Source: Mycobacterium sp. 236(2023) (GTDB taxonomy: Bacteria; Actinomycetota; Actinomycetes; Mycobacteriales; Mycobacteriaceae). Taken from it: a DNA stretch of 40,909 bases. The notes beneath the pieces were generated by a model. That model ran no database searches and had not been told where the DNA came from. It saw nothing but the letters and a program-made list of their open reading frames with translations. Within the stretch, counting starts at the first letter, position 1, and the number at the start of each line of letters is the position of its first letter. The position numbers and the translations under genes are program-made. This document shows, in pieces, positions 8,499-15,733 of the stretch. The stretch spans positions 1 to 40,909 of the forward strand of contig NZ_JARSBP010000017.1 of the NCBI RefSeq assembly GCF_029623955.1, in the 5' to 3' direction.

Positions 8499-9281
8499 CT
8501 ACACGGTGAACATCGGCCCGCGCGGCGCGCCGCGGACCTCGTTACCGCCGTCGACTGCGAAGCTCTGCCCGGTCATCCAACTCGATTCAGGACCCGCCAG
8601 ATAGCGGATGGCCGGGGCGATGTCATCCGATACTCCTAGTCGTCCCAGGGGAACACGCTCAAGGAAGCTGCTCGTCAGTTCCTCGAGATGAATGTAACCC
8701 TGGGTCGTGGCCGCCTCGGTCAATCCGGGTCGCACGGCGTTGACACGAATGCCCTTCCCACCAAGCTCTGAGGCCGCCACCTTGATCAACATCTCCAGTG
8801 CCGCTTTGCCCGCCGAGTAATGTCCCAGCCCCTCCATCGGGATCTTCGCCGACGTCGACGAGACGAACACGATCGATCCACCATTCGTCATCAGGGGGGC
8901 GCCGTAGCGTAGGGCCAGAAAGTTGGATCGCAGATTGCCCATGACGTGGCCGGTGAACGTCGCCAGGTCCTGCTGTACCAGCGGTCCGGTCCCCCCGGTG
9001 GCCACTGTGCCGACGACGATATCGAGCCTGCCTGCGATGTCGAATGCCGCCTGAGCGGCGTTCTTCACTGTGTCCTCGTCCTCGGGATCGCCCTTGTGCA
9101 CGTGGATTTCAGCGCCTGGTGCGCACTCCATGATGCGATCGCGCGTGGCGTCGAGCCTTTTCGACGACCGCCCCAGCAAGAACAGCTTCGCGCCGTCGGC
9201 GGCGAGCAGTCGGGCGCTTGCTTGCGCGATTCCTGCCGACGCTCCCAGGATGAATGCGGTCTTGTCGTCCAGGATGCCCAT
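8499..9281 (-). CDS. SDR-family oxidoreductase
   Basis: A 260-residue short-chain dehydrogenase, convergent with paralogue 1. ATG at 9281 is preferred (GAGGA just upstream) over a GTG six codons earlier. The active site Ser141/142, Tyr155 and Lys159 (YSAGK) is intact. The cofactor loop is LGASAGIAQ, lacking the usual Thr and last Gly of TGxxxGIG, and the NAG motif is replaced by GTVATGG. The Arg-rich end of strand 2 (LGRSSKR) suggests NADP preference. A divergent variant, probably still functional. Confidence 0.92.
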   Translation of the reverse strand: MGILDDKTAFILGASAGIAQASARLLAADGAKLFLLGRSSKRLDATRDRIMECAPGAEIHVHKGDPEDEDTVKNAAQAAFDIAGRLDIVVGTVATGGTGPLVQQDLATFTGHVMGNLRSNFLALRYGAPLMTNGGSIVFVSSTSAKIPMEGLGHYSAGKAALEMLIKVAASELGGKGIRVNAVRPGLTEAATTQGYIHLEELTSSFLERVPLGRLGVSDDIAPAIRYLAGPESSWMTGQSFAVDGGNEVRGAPRGPMFTV

Positions 9282-9406
9282 CGTTCCTCGTCTCTTCACA
9301 GGGACTTCGCGCCACTCGGGCCGACGCTACCAGCGGCCGGTAATGCCAGTTCTCGTTTCACGCAATAGTAGTTCTCACCAAGAACGAGTTGCTGTACCGT
9401 ACCTGT

Positions 9407-10228
9407 GTGACCGACTTGACCGGCAGGGTCGCGCTCATCACTGGTGCCGCGCGCGGTCAGGGCCGCGCCCACGCCGACCGATTGAGCGCCGATGGCTGCG
9501 ATGTGATCCTGGTCGACGTCGCCGGACCGTTACCCTCCTGCGTACCTTATGATTCAGCGACTCCCGAAGACCTGGACGAGACGGCTGAACGAGTGAGGGC
9601 CAATGGCCGGAAGGCCGTCACTGCCGCAGTCGATACCCGTGACCATGCGGGTCTGTGCGCCGCAGTGGATGACGCCGTGGGCCGACTCGGGCGACTGGAT
9701 GCGATCGTCGCCAACGCGGGCATCTGTGTTCCTGCACCATGGGACCAGGTCACCCCGACTGACTTCCAAGAGGTCGTCGACATCAATCTGGTCGGCACCT
9801 GAAACACTGTGATGTCAGGCGCCAAGCACATCATCGCCGGCGGACGCGGCGGCTCGATTATTCTCATCGGCTCGGCCGCCGGAATCACGATGGAGCCGTT
9901 CATGATTGCCTACACAGCCAGCAAGCACGCCGTGGTCGGCCTTGCGCGCGCGTTCGCAGCGGAGCTCGGAAAGCACCGGATAAGGGTGAACAGCCTTCAT
10001 CCCGGATCCGTCGCGACACCGATGGGGACCGGTAGGATGCTCGACGCCATGGCCGAGGCATCGGCCTCGAACCCGGTGCTGCGCAACGGCTTCAGCAAGC
10101 AATTCCTGCCTGACGCTGTCACCATGCCGGAGGATATCGCAAGCGCCGTCGCGTGGCTGGCGTCCGACGAATCGCGGTACGTCACAGCGACGGCGATGTC
10201 TGTGGATGTGGGCGCGACCCAGGGATAG
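9407..10228 (+). pseudogene. Mycofactocin-type SDR broken by an in-frame TGA
   Basis: An otherwise complete SDR of the mycofactocin-coupled (carveol-dehydrogenase-like) type: GAARGQGRAHA cofactor region, the characteristic insertion with ATPEDLDETAERV, NAG, and downstream YTASK. Codon 132 (9800-9802) is TGA where relatives have Trp in a GTWNT/GVWNT context, a one-base change from TGG. No other lesion is visible and both halves remain in one frame. The downstream half has its own GTG/ATG at 9809/9812. This could be a recent nonsense mutation, a sequencing error or readthrough; I call it a pseudogene. Confidence 0.85.
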
Positions 10229-10241
10229 CACGTACGCGGCG

Positions 10242-10664
10242 TCACGGTTGTGACGGCTCGTCGGCCACACGTTCCTCGTGGATGCGCACCAACTCACGGA
10301 AGCCGACACGCGGATACAGCGGAACCGGTTGGACACCCCATCGGTCCTCCGCCGTCTGCTGACCCGCTGCTTCCGGCGGACCACCGAAAGGCGGCCCGCT
10401 CAACGGGTACGGCTGTCGGCACTCCAAGGAGTCATCGGAATACCTGACCTTCATCAACTCACTGCAGATCTCGGTAAGTGACAGTGTCGGCCAGCCGTAC
10501 CAGAGCGCCAGAGCAGGCACCGTCAACGCACCTTCGATCACCAGCCCGAACAGACAGACGAAGAGACCGCGCTTGAGCCAGGTGTGCAACCGTGCGAACG
10601 GCGCAGTCGTCCCCAAGGGCAGTTCTTTCGGTGACGCATAGACAGCGGCGTTCGAGTCACTCAC
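10242..10664 (-). CDS. Small single-span membrane protein, last gene of microprotein operon
   Basis: A 140-residue protein from a GTG at 10664. One strong membrane segment (about residues 33-56, GLFVCLFGLVIEGALTVPAL onward), then a Pro/Gly-rich, probably extracytoplasmic or cytoplasmic tail containing two Cys and PPFGGPPEAAG. No family recognised. It follows the 236-residue membrane protein by 39 nt on the same strand and ends convergently 13 bp from the broken SDR. Its place in the operon suggests it works with the other small membrane proteins. Confidence 0.72.
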   Translation of the reverse strand: MSDSNAAVYASPKELPLGTTAPFARLHTWLKRGLFVCLFGLVIEGALTVPALALWYGWPTLSLTEICSELMKVRYSDDSLECRQPYPLSGPPFGGPPEAAGQQTAEDRWGVQPVPLYPRVGFRELVRIHEERVADEPSQP

Positions 10665-10703
10665 GGCATCTGCTTTCTCACGTATCGGCGATTGGCGCCA
10701 CGG

Positions 10704-11414
10704 TCAGTCGGTGAAGATTTCGCGGTTCACTGTGTGCAGGTAGGGAATAGCGAGGAACGGCGTGATGTAGAAGATGTTGTACAGCCACCAGCCGAACACC
10801 GGGAAGGCCGTCCCCGCATAGCGGACATCGGCATACATCGTCATGTTGAGGATGTATCCCAACCAGGCGATGACACCGAACCAGCAGGTGACCACCATCC
10901 ACTGGTGTCCCCACCGCTTCATCTGCAGGAAACCGATCGCCGCGGCGATGCGCATCGGGAAGACGACCACGATGCACACGATGATCCACGCCTTCTCACC
11001 AGGCGCACCCGCGCCGCCGATCCACAATTCGTTGTAATGCCAGAAGTACCCTCCATCCATGAGGTTCCCCCACGCGGTGAATATCGTCCGCGTGACGAGA
11101 GCATGGTTGGCAAAGACGTCGAGCCCCCATCCGATGCTGTTGATGGCCGCGTCGAGGATGATGACGTAGCCGATGAGCGTGACCATCAACGGCCGGACGG
11201 ACAATCCGGCACGCGCGGCCCGCCGGAACAGCACGACGCCCCTGCAGAAGATCGGCAGACCGACAGGACCCAGGACCAAGGTGCCCATCAGCACGGTGCC
11301 CACGATCAGCCAGCGATCCGCTTGGCGCTGAGCGCGTTTGCTTTCGTCGTGATGCTCATCGAGGCTGGTCGCTGAACTCCGAGGTCGCGGCATCGGCTCA
11401 TTCACGACACTCAC
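10704..11414 (-). CDS. Polytopic membrane protein of unknown function
   Basis: A 236-residue protein with five or six predicted membrane helices: about 36-57, 74-95, 140-161, 170-192 and 205-223. The N-terminus is charged and cytoplasmic-looking. Conserved-looking aromatic and charged residues sit between helices (NLMDGGYFWHYNELW). The GTG at 11414 overlaps the stop of the 39-aa microprotein as GTGA. Overall layout recalls small membrane enzymes such as sterol isomerases or AveC-like proteins, but I see no diagnostic motif and assign no function. Confidence 0.8.
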   Translation of the reverse strand: MSVVNEPMPRPRSSATSLDEHHDESKRAQRQADRWLIVGTVLMGTLVLGPVGLPIFCRGVVLFRRAARAGLSVRPLMVTLIGYVIILDAAINSIGWGLDVFANHALVTRTIFTAWGNLMDGGYFWHYNELWIGGAGAPGEKAWIIVCIVVVFPMRIAAAIGFLQMKRWGHQWMVVTCWFGVIAWLGYILNMTMYADVRYAGTAFPVFGWWLYNIFYITPFLAIPYLHTVNREIFTD

Positions 11415-11530
11415 CAGCCCTTCGCGAAGTACATCTGCACCTGGACGAGAAACATCGCGATGAGTGCCGAGTATATGACGACCTGAAACACAATCAGCGC
11501 TCGACGACGGCGCCTGTCCTGTTCATTCAT
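11411..11530 (-). CDS. 39-aa single-span membrane microprotein
   Basis: Begins MNEQDRRRRRALIV and ends MYFAKGW. A strongly basic N-terminus (five Arg in a row) precedes one hydrophobic helix at about residues 11-32, predicting an N-in, C-out orientation by the positive-inside rule. Its ATG overlaps the stop of the upstream 23-aa gene as ATGA, and its TGA overlaps the GTG of the 236-aa gene as GTGA. That double coupling argues strongly that it is translated. No homologue recognised. Confidence 0.72.
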   Translation of the reverse strand: MNEQDRRRRRALIVFQVVIYSALIAMFLVQVQMYFAKGW

Positions 11531-11598
11531 TTCGTCCTCGCAGGAGACGGTGCTATGTCGAAATCGAGGTCACGCCAGCGAAAAGCATTGTCCTGCAT
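11527..11598 (-). CDS. 23-aa soluble microprotein
   Basis: Begins MQDNAFRWRDLDFDIAPSPA; short, aromatic/acidic, with no membrane segment. Its ATG follows the stop of the 32-aa gene by 2 nt and its own stop overlaps the next ATG as ATGA. It may be a real peptide or simply a leader that couples translation between its two membrane neighbours. Confidence 0.5.
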   Translation of the reverse strand: MQDNAFRWRDLDFDIAPSPARTK

Positions 11599-11600
11599 GG

Positions 11601-11699
11601 TCAGAATGTTCCTATGTTCGCGAGAAGCCAGTACCAGAATCCGACGATGCCGATCATCGCCCCCCACGCGAAGGCCAGGCGGACGAGCTCACTCCACAT
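11601..11699 (-). CDS. 32-aa single-span membrane microprotein, first gene of operon
   Basis: Begins MWSELVRLAFAWGAM and ends LLANIGTF. Residues about 8-27 form one hydrophobic helix rich in Trp and Gly. AAGGAG (11705-11710) lies 5 nt before the ATG, an excellent ribosome-binding site, and a promoter with two palindromes lies just upstream. Size and topology resemble accessory single-span subunits of membrane complexes; which complex is unknown. Confidence 0.7.
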   Translation of the reverse strand: MWSELVRLAFAWGAMIGIVGFWYWLLANIGTF

Positions 11700-11745
11700 C
11701 AAGGCTCCTTGAAATCGGCTCTTCCGAACCCGGCCGACCCGGCTG

Positions 11746-11765
11746 GTGAGAACGAATATTCTCAC
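11746..11765. promoter_or_regulatory. GAGAAC-type palindromic operator, site 2
   Basis: GTGAGAA-cgaata-TTCTCAC, a perfect palindrome with 7-bp arms containing the same GAGAA-N6-TTCTC core as sites at 4785 and 15004. It lies immediately downstream of the probable -10 box of the microprotein operon, where a bound repressor would block initiation. Confidence 0.72.
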
Positions 11766-11767
11766 TG

Positions 11768-11796
11768 CATAATGTCAAATGTATCCATTTTGTCAA
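11768..11796 (-). promoter_or_regulatory. Promoter of microprotein operon with embedded AAATG-tatc-CATTT palindrome
   Basis: On the minus strand TTGACA (11796-11791) is followed after 17 nt by ATTATG (11773-11768), a good -35 and a fair -10. The spacer contains AAATG-tatc-CATTT (11777-11790), a small inverted repeat of the kind bound by GntR/FadR-type proteins. A GntR gene ends 29 bp upstream. Dual control with the adjacent GAGAAC operator is inferred. Confidence 0.55.
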
Positions 11797-11824
11797 CACC
11801 GAGAATCGCGAGCCTCAGCTGCAC

Positions 11825-12493
11825 TTACCGTCGCCGGCTTTCTTGCAGCTCGGCTACCAGGTGCTCGGCGGCCAACTTCTGAGTTTCAGCCTGCTGCAAC
11901 GCCGCTCGCTCTCCGTCTCCCGCACGGATGAACGCAATCGTTTCGAGAACTCCGACTCTCGTCGCCTCCACCGCTGCTGGAGACACGGCGCTCATGTCCT
12001 CGACCTCGACGAGCGCCCGTACGCGACGCAGTATTCGGTTCATCCGAGCCGACACGGCAATTTCGCTGATGGCATCGACGTAGCGCCCGACCGCACGCCA
12101 CGCCTCATCGCTGGACGCCGCGGACGTCAATTCTTCGCTGATCGCGAGCAGCGTGGCGTCGAGCTCGTTCGTCACGCGCTCCGCTGCGCGCCGTGCGACA
12201 TAGGCGTAGATGAGCCCGAAGACTTCAGTGTTCTCAGTGACCGATTCCGGGTCGACAGGAAGGACACGGGCACCTCGGTGCAGTTCCGTCTCGACACGGC
12301 CCTCATTCTCAAGAATCGCGATCGCTTCACGAACAGGTATGCGGCTGACACCTAATCGCGTTGCCATCTCTTCCTGATTGATGCGCTCACCGGCGGACAG
12401 GCGACCCGAGATGATCTCGTTGCGCAGGTAGGCGGCTACCTCTTCCCCACTGCTGCGTCGTTGAAGACGTACCGCGAGGTGATCCCTACTCAT
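11825..12493 (-). CDS. GntR-family regulator (FCD-type)
   Basis: A 222-residue regulator. Winged helix at about 16-75 with the characteristic GERINQEEMATRLGVSRIPV, then an all-helical C-terminal domain of FCD type that usually binds small organic acids. ATG at 12493 is used because it overlaps the hydrolase stop by 8 bp; a longer frame reaching 12571 lies inside the hydrolase. It is the last gene of the P450-remnant/AveC/hydrolase operon and abuts the microprotein promoter, which carries a GntR-like palindrome. Confidence 0.93.
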   Translation of the reverse strand: MSRDHLAVRLQRRSSGEEVAAYLRNEIISGRLSAGERINQEEMATRLGVSRIPVREAIAILENEGRVETELHRGARVLPVDPESVTENTEVFGLIYAYVARRAAERVTNELDATLLAISEELTSAASSDEAWRAVGRYVDAISEIAVSARMNRILRRVRALVEVEDMSAVSPAAVEATRVGVLETIAFIRAGDGERAALQQAETQKLAAEHLVAELQESRRR

Positions 12494-13202
12494 TTTCCGA
12501 GGCCTCCGCTTCCCACTCCGCCAGCGCTGCCGCCAGTTCGACTGGGCGGGAGAAGAACGGTGAATGCCCACCCTCGATTTCGACGATATCGGCGCCGATG
12601 CGGTTTACGGCATTGCGCCGTGCCCACGCCGCACCCACTGCGCGATCGTCACGCAGTAGGAAGTATGTCGAAGGTGTCGACGGCCAGGCGGAAATCGGAC
12701 ACTGCTCCACGAACACTGCGAAGGACTGGTGGCGCATCTCCTGAAATGCCTGTCGGGCAATGTCTTCCGGACAATCATGATAGAAGCCCTCGCGTACCGC
12801 TTCCCATGTCAGGCCGAAGGGCCCGGTACCGACGCCTTCCGGTTGGGGGAACGTGATCGCATCCGGGTTCGTTCCAAGGTGTTCGGCGAAGGATTGGCCC
12901 GGTACCGGCAGCAAACCACCGACAAAGACCATCCGGCGCACCGGCCGCAGTGTGGCGAGCACGGGTAGGCACAGGCCAGAGATCGAATGGGCCACTGCCA
13001 CAATATCTTGCGGGGAATCACCGATGACGTTGTCTATCTCCGCGGCGGCCGCCCGCGCCCACTGCAGCGCTCCCGCCGAGTCGTCGTCGACCGGCAGGTC
13101 CGGCACCGCGGTCCGGTGGCCGTGCCGCCTCAGCTCGACGTCGACGGCAGACCAGCACGAGGCATTGTGCATCCCTCCGTGCAGCAGCACGAAGACCGTC
13201 AC
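12486..13202 (-). CDS. Alpha/beta-hydrolase
   Basis: A 238-residue alpha/beta-hydrolase from a GTG at 13202. Oxyanion-hole HGG at 8-10, nucleophile elbow AHSISG with Ser73 (a variant of GxSxG), acid Asp185/186 (LRDDRAVGAAW) and His213 (GGHSPFF). The layout resembles the salicylate-esterase/hydroxynitrile-lyase group of small hydrolases. Likely cleaves an ester or C-C bond of the pathway substrate. Coupled by overlap to the GntR gene. Confidence 0.9.
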   Translation of the reverse strand: MTVFVLLHGGMHNASCWSAVDVELRRHGHRTAVPDLPVDDDSAGALQWARAAAAEIDNVIGDSPQDIVAVAHSISGLCLPVLATLRPVRRMVFVGGLLPVPGQSFAEHLGTNPDAITFPQPEGVGTGPFGLTWEAVREGFYHDCPEDIARQAFQEMRHQSFAVFVEQCPISAWPSTPSTYFLLRDDRAVGAAWARRNAVNRIGADIVEIEGGHSPFFSRPVELAAALAEWEAEASENE

Positions 13203-13262
13203 AGGTTCGGCTCCAATGCACCGAATCGGCGCTGTCCCATTCGGATTCGAATCATGGCTCCC

Positions 13263-14318
13263 TCACCGGAAGAATGGTCCCGGTTTCCCCGCCTCTTCGA
13301 GGTGGCCGTACGGGTCGTACACCTTGACGTCCGGGTACGGATTCTGGTCATATGCGGGCCTGGACAGGCCGGCTTCGCGTAACCCGGCCAGCACCGCGAG
13401 TGGCACGGCGAACGACACCAGACCCACCGTCACCGAGATGAGCAGTTGACGGGTCAACGTCACCCTGGGACGCCCGCGCCTGCCGGGCAACCGCCGCGCG
13501 ATGCGATTGATCAGCACGAGTTCGTCGCTGTCATCGCGGACGCACATGACGGCGACCATGGCGAAGATGAAGGAGTCGTACACAGCCATGATCAGCGGGA
13601 AGTGGATGTGGCCGAGTTGCACGACCGGTCCGACGGCCTCGGTGTAGAAGAAGATCCCCGCGCGCATCCAGGTGGTCTGAATGACGAAGTTGATGGGAAT
13701 CGCGATGAGGAAGGCGCCCATGAAGACTGCGACCAGGCGATGGCGCGCCAGCCAGTCCACACGTCGCATGACTGGGTCGAGGAACCGGTCGTGCAGTTGC
13801 AGAAACCCCAGCCCGTTCAACAAGTAGTAGGCCGCATAGCCACCGAGGAACGACAATGCGGGTTCGAGGTTCGGTGAGATGTTGACATACGGCCAGGACA
13901 GCGGGAAGTGCAGCATTCGCGGGTCGAAGATCGCGAAGGTGGCCCAGTTGGCCAAGGGATCGAGGGCCCCGGTCACGAGGCCGGCGAAGGCGATGATCAC
14001 CGCCCAGTGCACCTTGCGCTGCCGCCACGACAGCCAGATCAGCACACCGATAAGACCGATGGCCATCGGGATCGAACTGAGTCCGACGGCGAGCGGCCAG
14101 TTGTCAAAACCCAGGAACGGCGGGTAAGGCTTGGGACCGGGGTTCGAGTTGGTTCTGGTCGGGTCGCCGTGCAGGCCGGTTTGAAGCGTCGCGATCGTCA
14201 CCACTGCGAACGCCAGGTAGGCCGATGCAAACAGCGACCACCCCACCCGAGCCGGCCACGGTGACTGCTCGGACTCGCCCGTCGACGATTCCGATTGCGA
14301 ATCCACCGTATTGGTCAT
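13263..14318 (-). CDS. AveC-like (spirocyclase-family) membrane protein
   Basis: A 351-residue integral membrane protein with about seven helices and landmark segments PKPYPPFLGFDNWP, GALDPLANWATFAIFDPR and HFPLSWPYVNISPNLEPALS. Length and pattern match the family that annotation pipelines name after AveC, the avermectin spiroketal cyclase/dehydratase (about 344 residues). The function of mycobacterial members is unproven. ATG at 14318 overlaps the P450-remnant stop as ATGA. It probably acts on, or transports, a hydrophobic oxygenated intermediate in the membrane. Confidence 0.8.
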   Translation of the reverse strand: MTNTVDSQSESSTGESEQSPWPARVGWSLFASAYLAFAVVTIATLQTGLHGDPTRTNSNPGPKPYPPFLGFDNWPLAVGLSSIPMAIGLIGVLIWLSWRQRKVHWAVIIAFAGLVTGALDPLANWATFAIFDPRMLHFPLSWPYVNISPNLEPALSFLGGYAAYYLLNGLGFLQLHDRFLDPVMRRVDWLARHRLVAVFMGAFLIAIPINFVIQTTWMRAGIFFYTEAVGPVVQLGHIHFPLIMAVYDSFIFAMVAVMCVRDDSDELVLINRIARRLPGRRGRPRVTLTRQLLISVTVGLVSFAVPLAVLAGLREAGLSRPAYDQNPYPDVKVYDPYGHLEEAGKPGPFFR

Positions 14319-14929
14319 CGGACCCGCACGGGAAGGGTTGCCCAGCCGCGCACGCTCGTGGTGTGGGCATGCCTGGCGTTGTCGTAGTCGACCTCCCAGT
14401 CCGGCCACCGGGTCAGCACCTCCTCGAGTGCGACGCGGGCTTGCACGCGGGCCAGCGCCGCGCCCAGACAGAAGTGAATCCCGTGCCCGATGGTCCGCAT
14501 CGGCATCCAGGCTCCGAGATCGGCGATGAAATCGAAGGAATCCGCGTCGGTCAGCGGATCCAGAGCGCGGCGGCAGAACTCGCGGGCCAGCGGCTCGATC
14601 GCCGCCATCCGGCGCGGCGTGAAGACACCCGACATCAGACGACGGTGCAGATCGTGAATCGGAGGATCCTCGAACAGAATCACGCCCGGCGGAACTTCGA
14701 TGCCGTTGAGCAACACCTCGATGACGGTGCCCCGGCCCGAACGGTAGTCCTGCCAATTGACCAACTCGCGCGCCACGTCTGAATACCTACTCAGCGCGTA
14801 GAACCCGTATTTGTCGTTGTGGTACAGCGGCGCTGAATCGCGCAGAGTTTTCCACACCGGATATGGATCGTCGTCGATCTCGAAGTCGAACGGGTCGTAA
14901 TATGGTTCCGCGCGCACTGTGCCAGTCAC
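14315..14929 (-). pseudogene. Cytochrome P450 with an in-frame ~195-residue internal deletion
   Basis: A 204-residue frame from GTG at 14929 (GAAGGGA upstream). Residues 1-147 match the P450 N-terminal half; then GAWMPMRTIG jumps directly into GHGIHFCLGAALAR, the haem loop, and the normal C-terminus. The F-I helices, AGxET oxygen-binding motif and ExxR are missing. Aligning with the intact P450 at 1682-2908 shows about 195 residues lost. The frame is preserved, so downstream genes stay coupled. It cannot be a normal P450 and is best read as a decayed gene, unless the assembly is wrong. Confidence 0.88.
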
Positions 14930-15003
14930 TGATGTCGTCCCTTCTCGGCGGCCGTCGAGGGCGCTTCGACTTCCCGCTCGGCCAAACCGCATTCCACCGA
15001 TGA

Positions 15004-15019
15004 GAGAACATAAATTCTC
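15004..15019. promoter_or_regulatory. GAGAAC-type palindromic operator, site 3
   Basis: GAGAA-cataaa-TTCTC, with an extra GAGAA half-site 6 nt further (15026-15030). It sits in the 160-bp divergent promoter between the P450-remnant/AveC operon (minus) and the 15092 operon (plus). TAGCAT at 15037-15042 is a possible -10 for the plus operon. Same spacing as sites 1 and 2. Confidence 0.7.
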
Positions 15020-15091
15020 ATATGCGAGAATCGCTGTAGCATAAACCAGCCAGTCACAGTCCGGTTGGAAATCAGACGAGGAGGACGACCG

Positions 15092-15733
15092 ATCAGCGCC
15101 GCCCCGTCTCGCACCTACGTCTTCGCCGTCGAATTCCGAATCCCGCAGTCCGACCGCGTCGGACCGGTCCTGGAACGCCATCAGGAGAGCCTCATCGACA
15201 TGGGCGCGCACTACGCGTTCGTTTACGACTCGATTCCGGAGCCGGGGAAGGTTTTGGTGGTCATCGGAATCCGGACTGAGCAACCGTTGCTGAACTTGCT
15301 GCGCTCACGGTATTTCTTCGAGTGGTTCGACGCCGTTGGCGTCGAAGAGTTACCTGCGGTGTTCGCGGGCGAGACCGTCGAACGGTTCGATATCGGCGAG
15401 CCGCCGCGCGTAGGCAGTGACCTGGTGGTCGCCGCCGTGACGCCGGTCGAGGATGTCGAGGAGTTCATGGCATGGGTCCGCAAGTCACTCGACGATTTCA
15501 GCCGAGCGGGCATCCGGCGGACGTTGGTGTACCGGGCTTTCGACAACCCGCGCGAGGTGCTGTTCCTCCAGCAGCTCGAGGACGAAGCGTCGGCGCTGCT
15601 GTGGTCGCAGCGTTCTGACATCGCATCGACGTGGCTGGAGTCGGCGGGAGTCGGGGCCTATCCCCCGGTGTTCATCGGCCGGTTGGTGACCCCCATGCGC
15701 TTCGCAAAGCCAAGCGGCCGGGGCCTGTACTGA
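15092..15733 (+). CDS. Protein of two tandem ferredoxin-like (Dabb/ABM-like) domains, unknown function
   Basis: About 213 residues in two similar units of about 95: TYVFAVEFRIP...AVFAGETVERFDIG and DLVVAAVTPV...PPVFIGRLV. Each has a beta-alpha-beta pattern ending in a PAVF/PPVF-x-G motif. GAGGAGGA (15078-15085) points to the codon at 15092, which is ATC; no ATG/GTG/TTG is correctly placed, the only in-frame alternative being TTG at 15065 without a good RBS. It heads an operon with a [2Fe-2S] protein and two SDRs. Related folds are found in small oxygenases and dehydratases; function here unknown. Confidence 0.75.
   Translation: MSAAPSRTYVFAVEFRIPQSDRVGPVLERHQESLIDMGAHYAFVYDSIPEPGKVLVVIGIRTEQPLLNLLRSRYFFEWFDAVGVEELPAVFAGETVERFDIGEPPRVGSDLVVAAVTPVEDVEEFMAWVRKSLDDFSRAGIRRTLVYRAFDNPREVLFLQQLEDEASALLWSQRSDIASTWLESAGVGAYPPVFIGRLVTPMRFAKPSGRGLY

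Noticed and set aside
4785..15019. KstR cholesterol-regulon sites
   Set aside because: The recurring palindrome is GAGAAC-N5-TTCTC, which does not match the TAGAAC-GTGTTCTA spacing of KstR sites.
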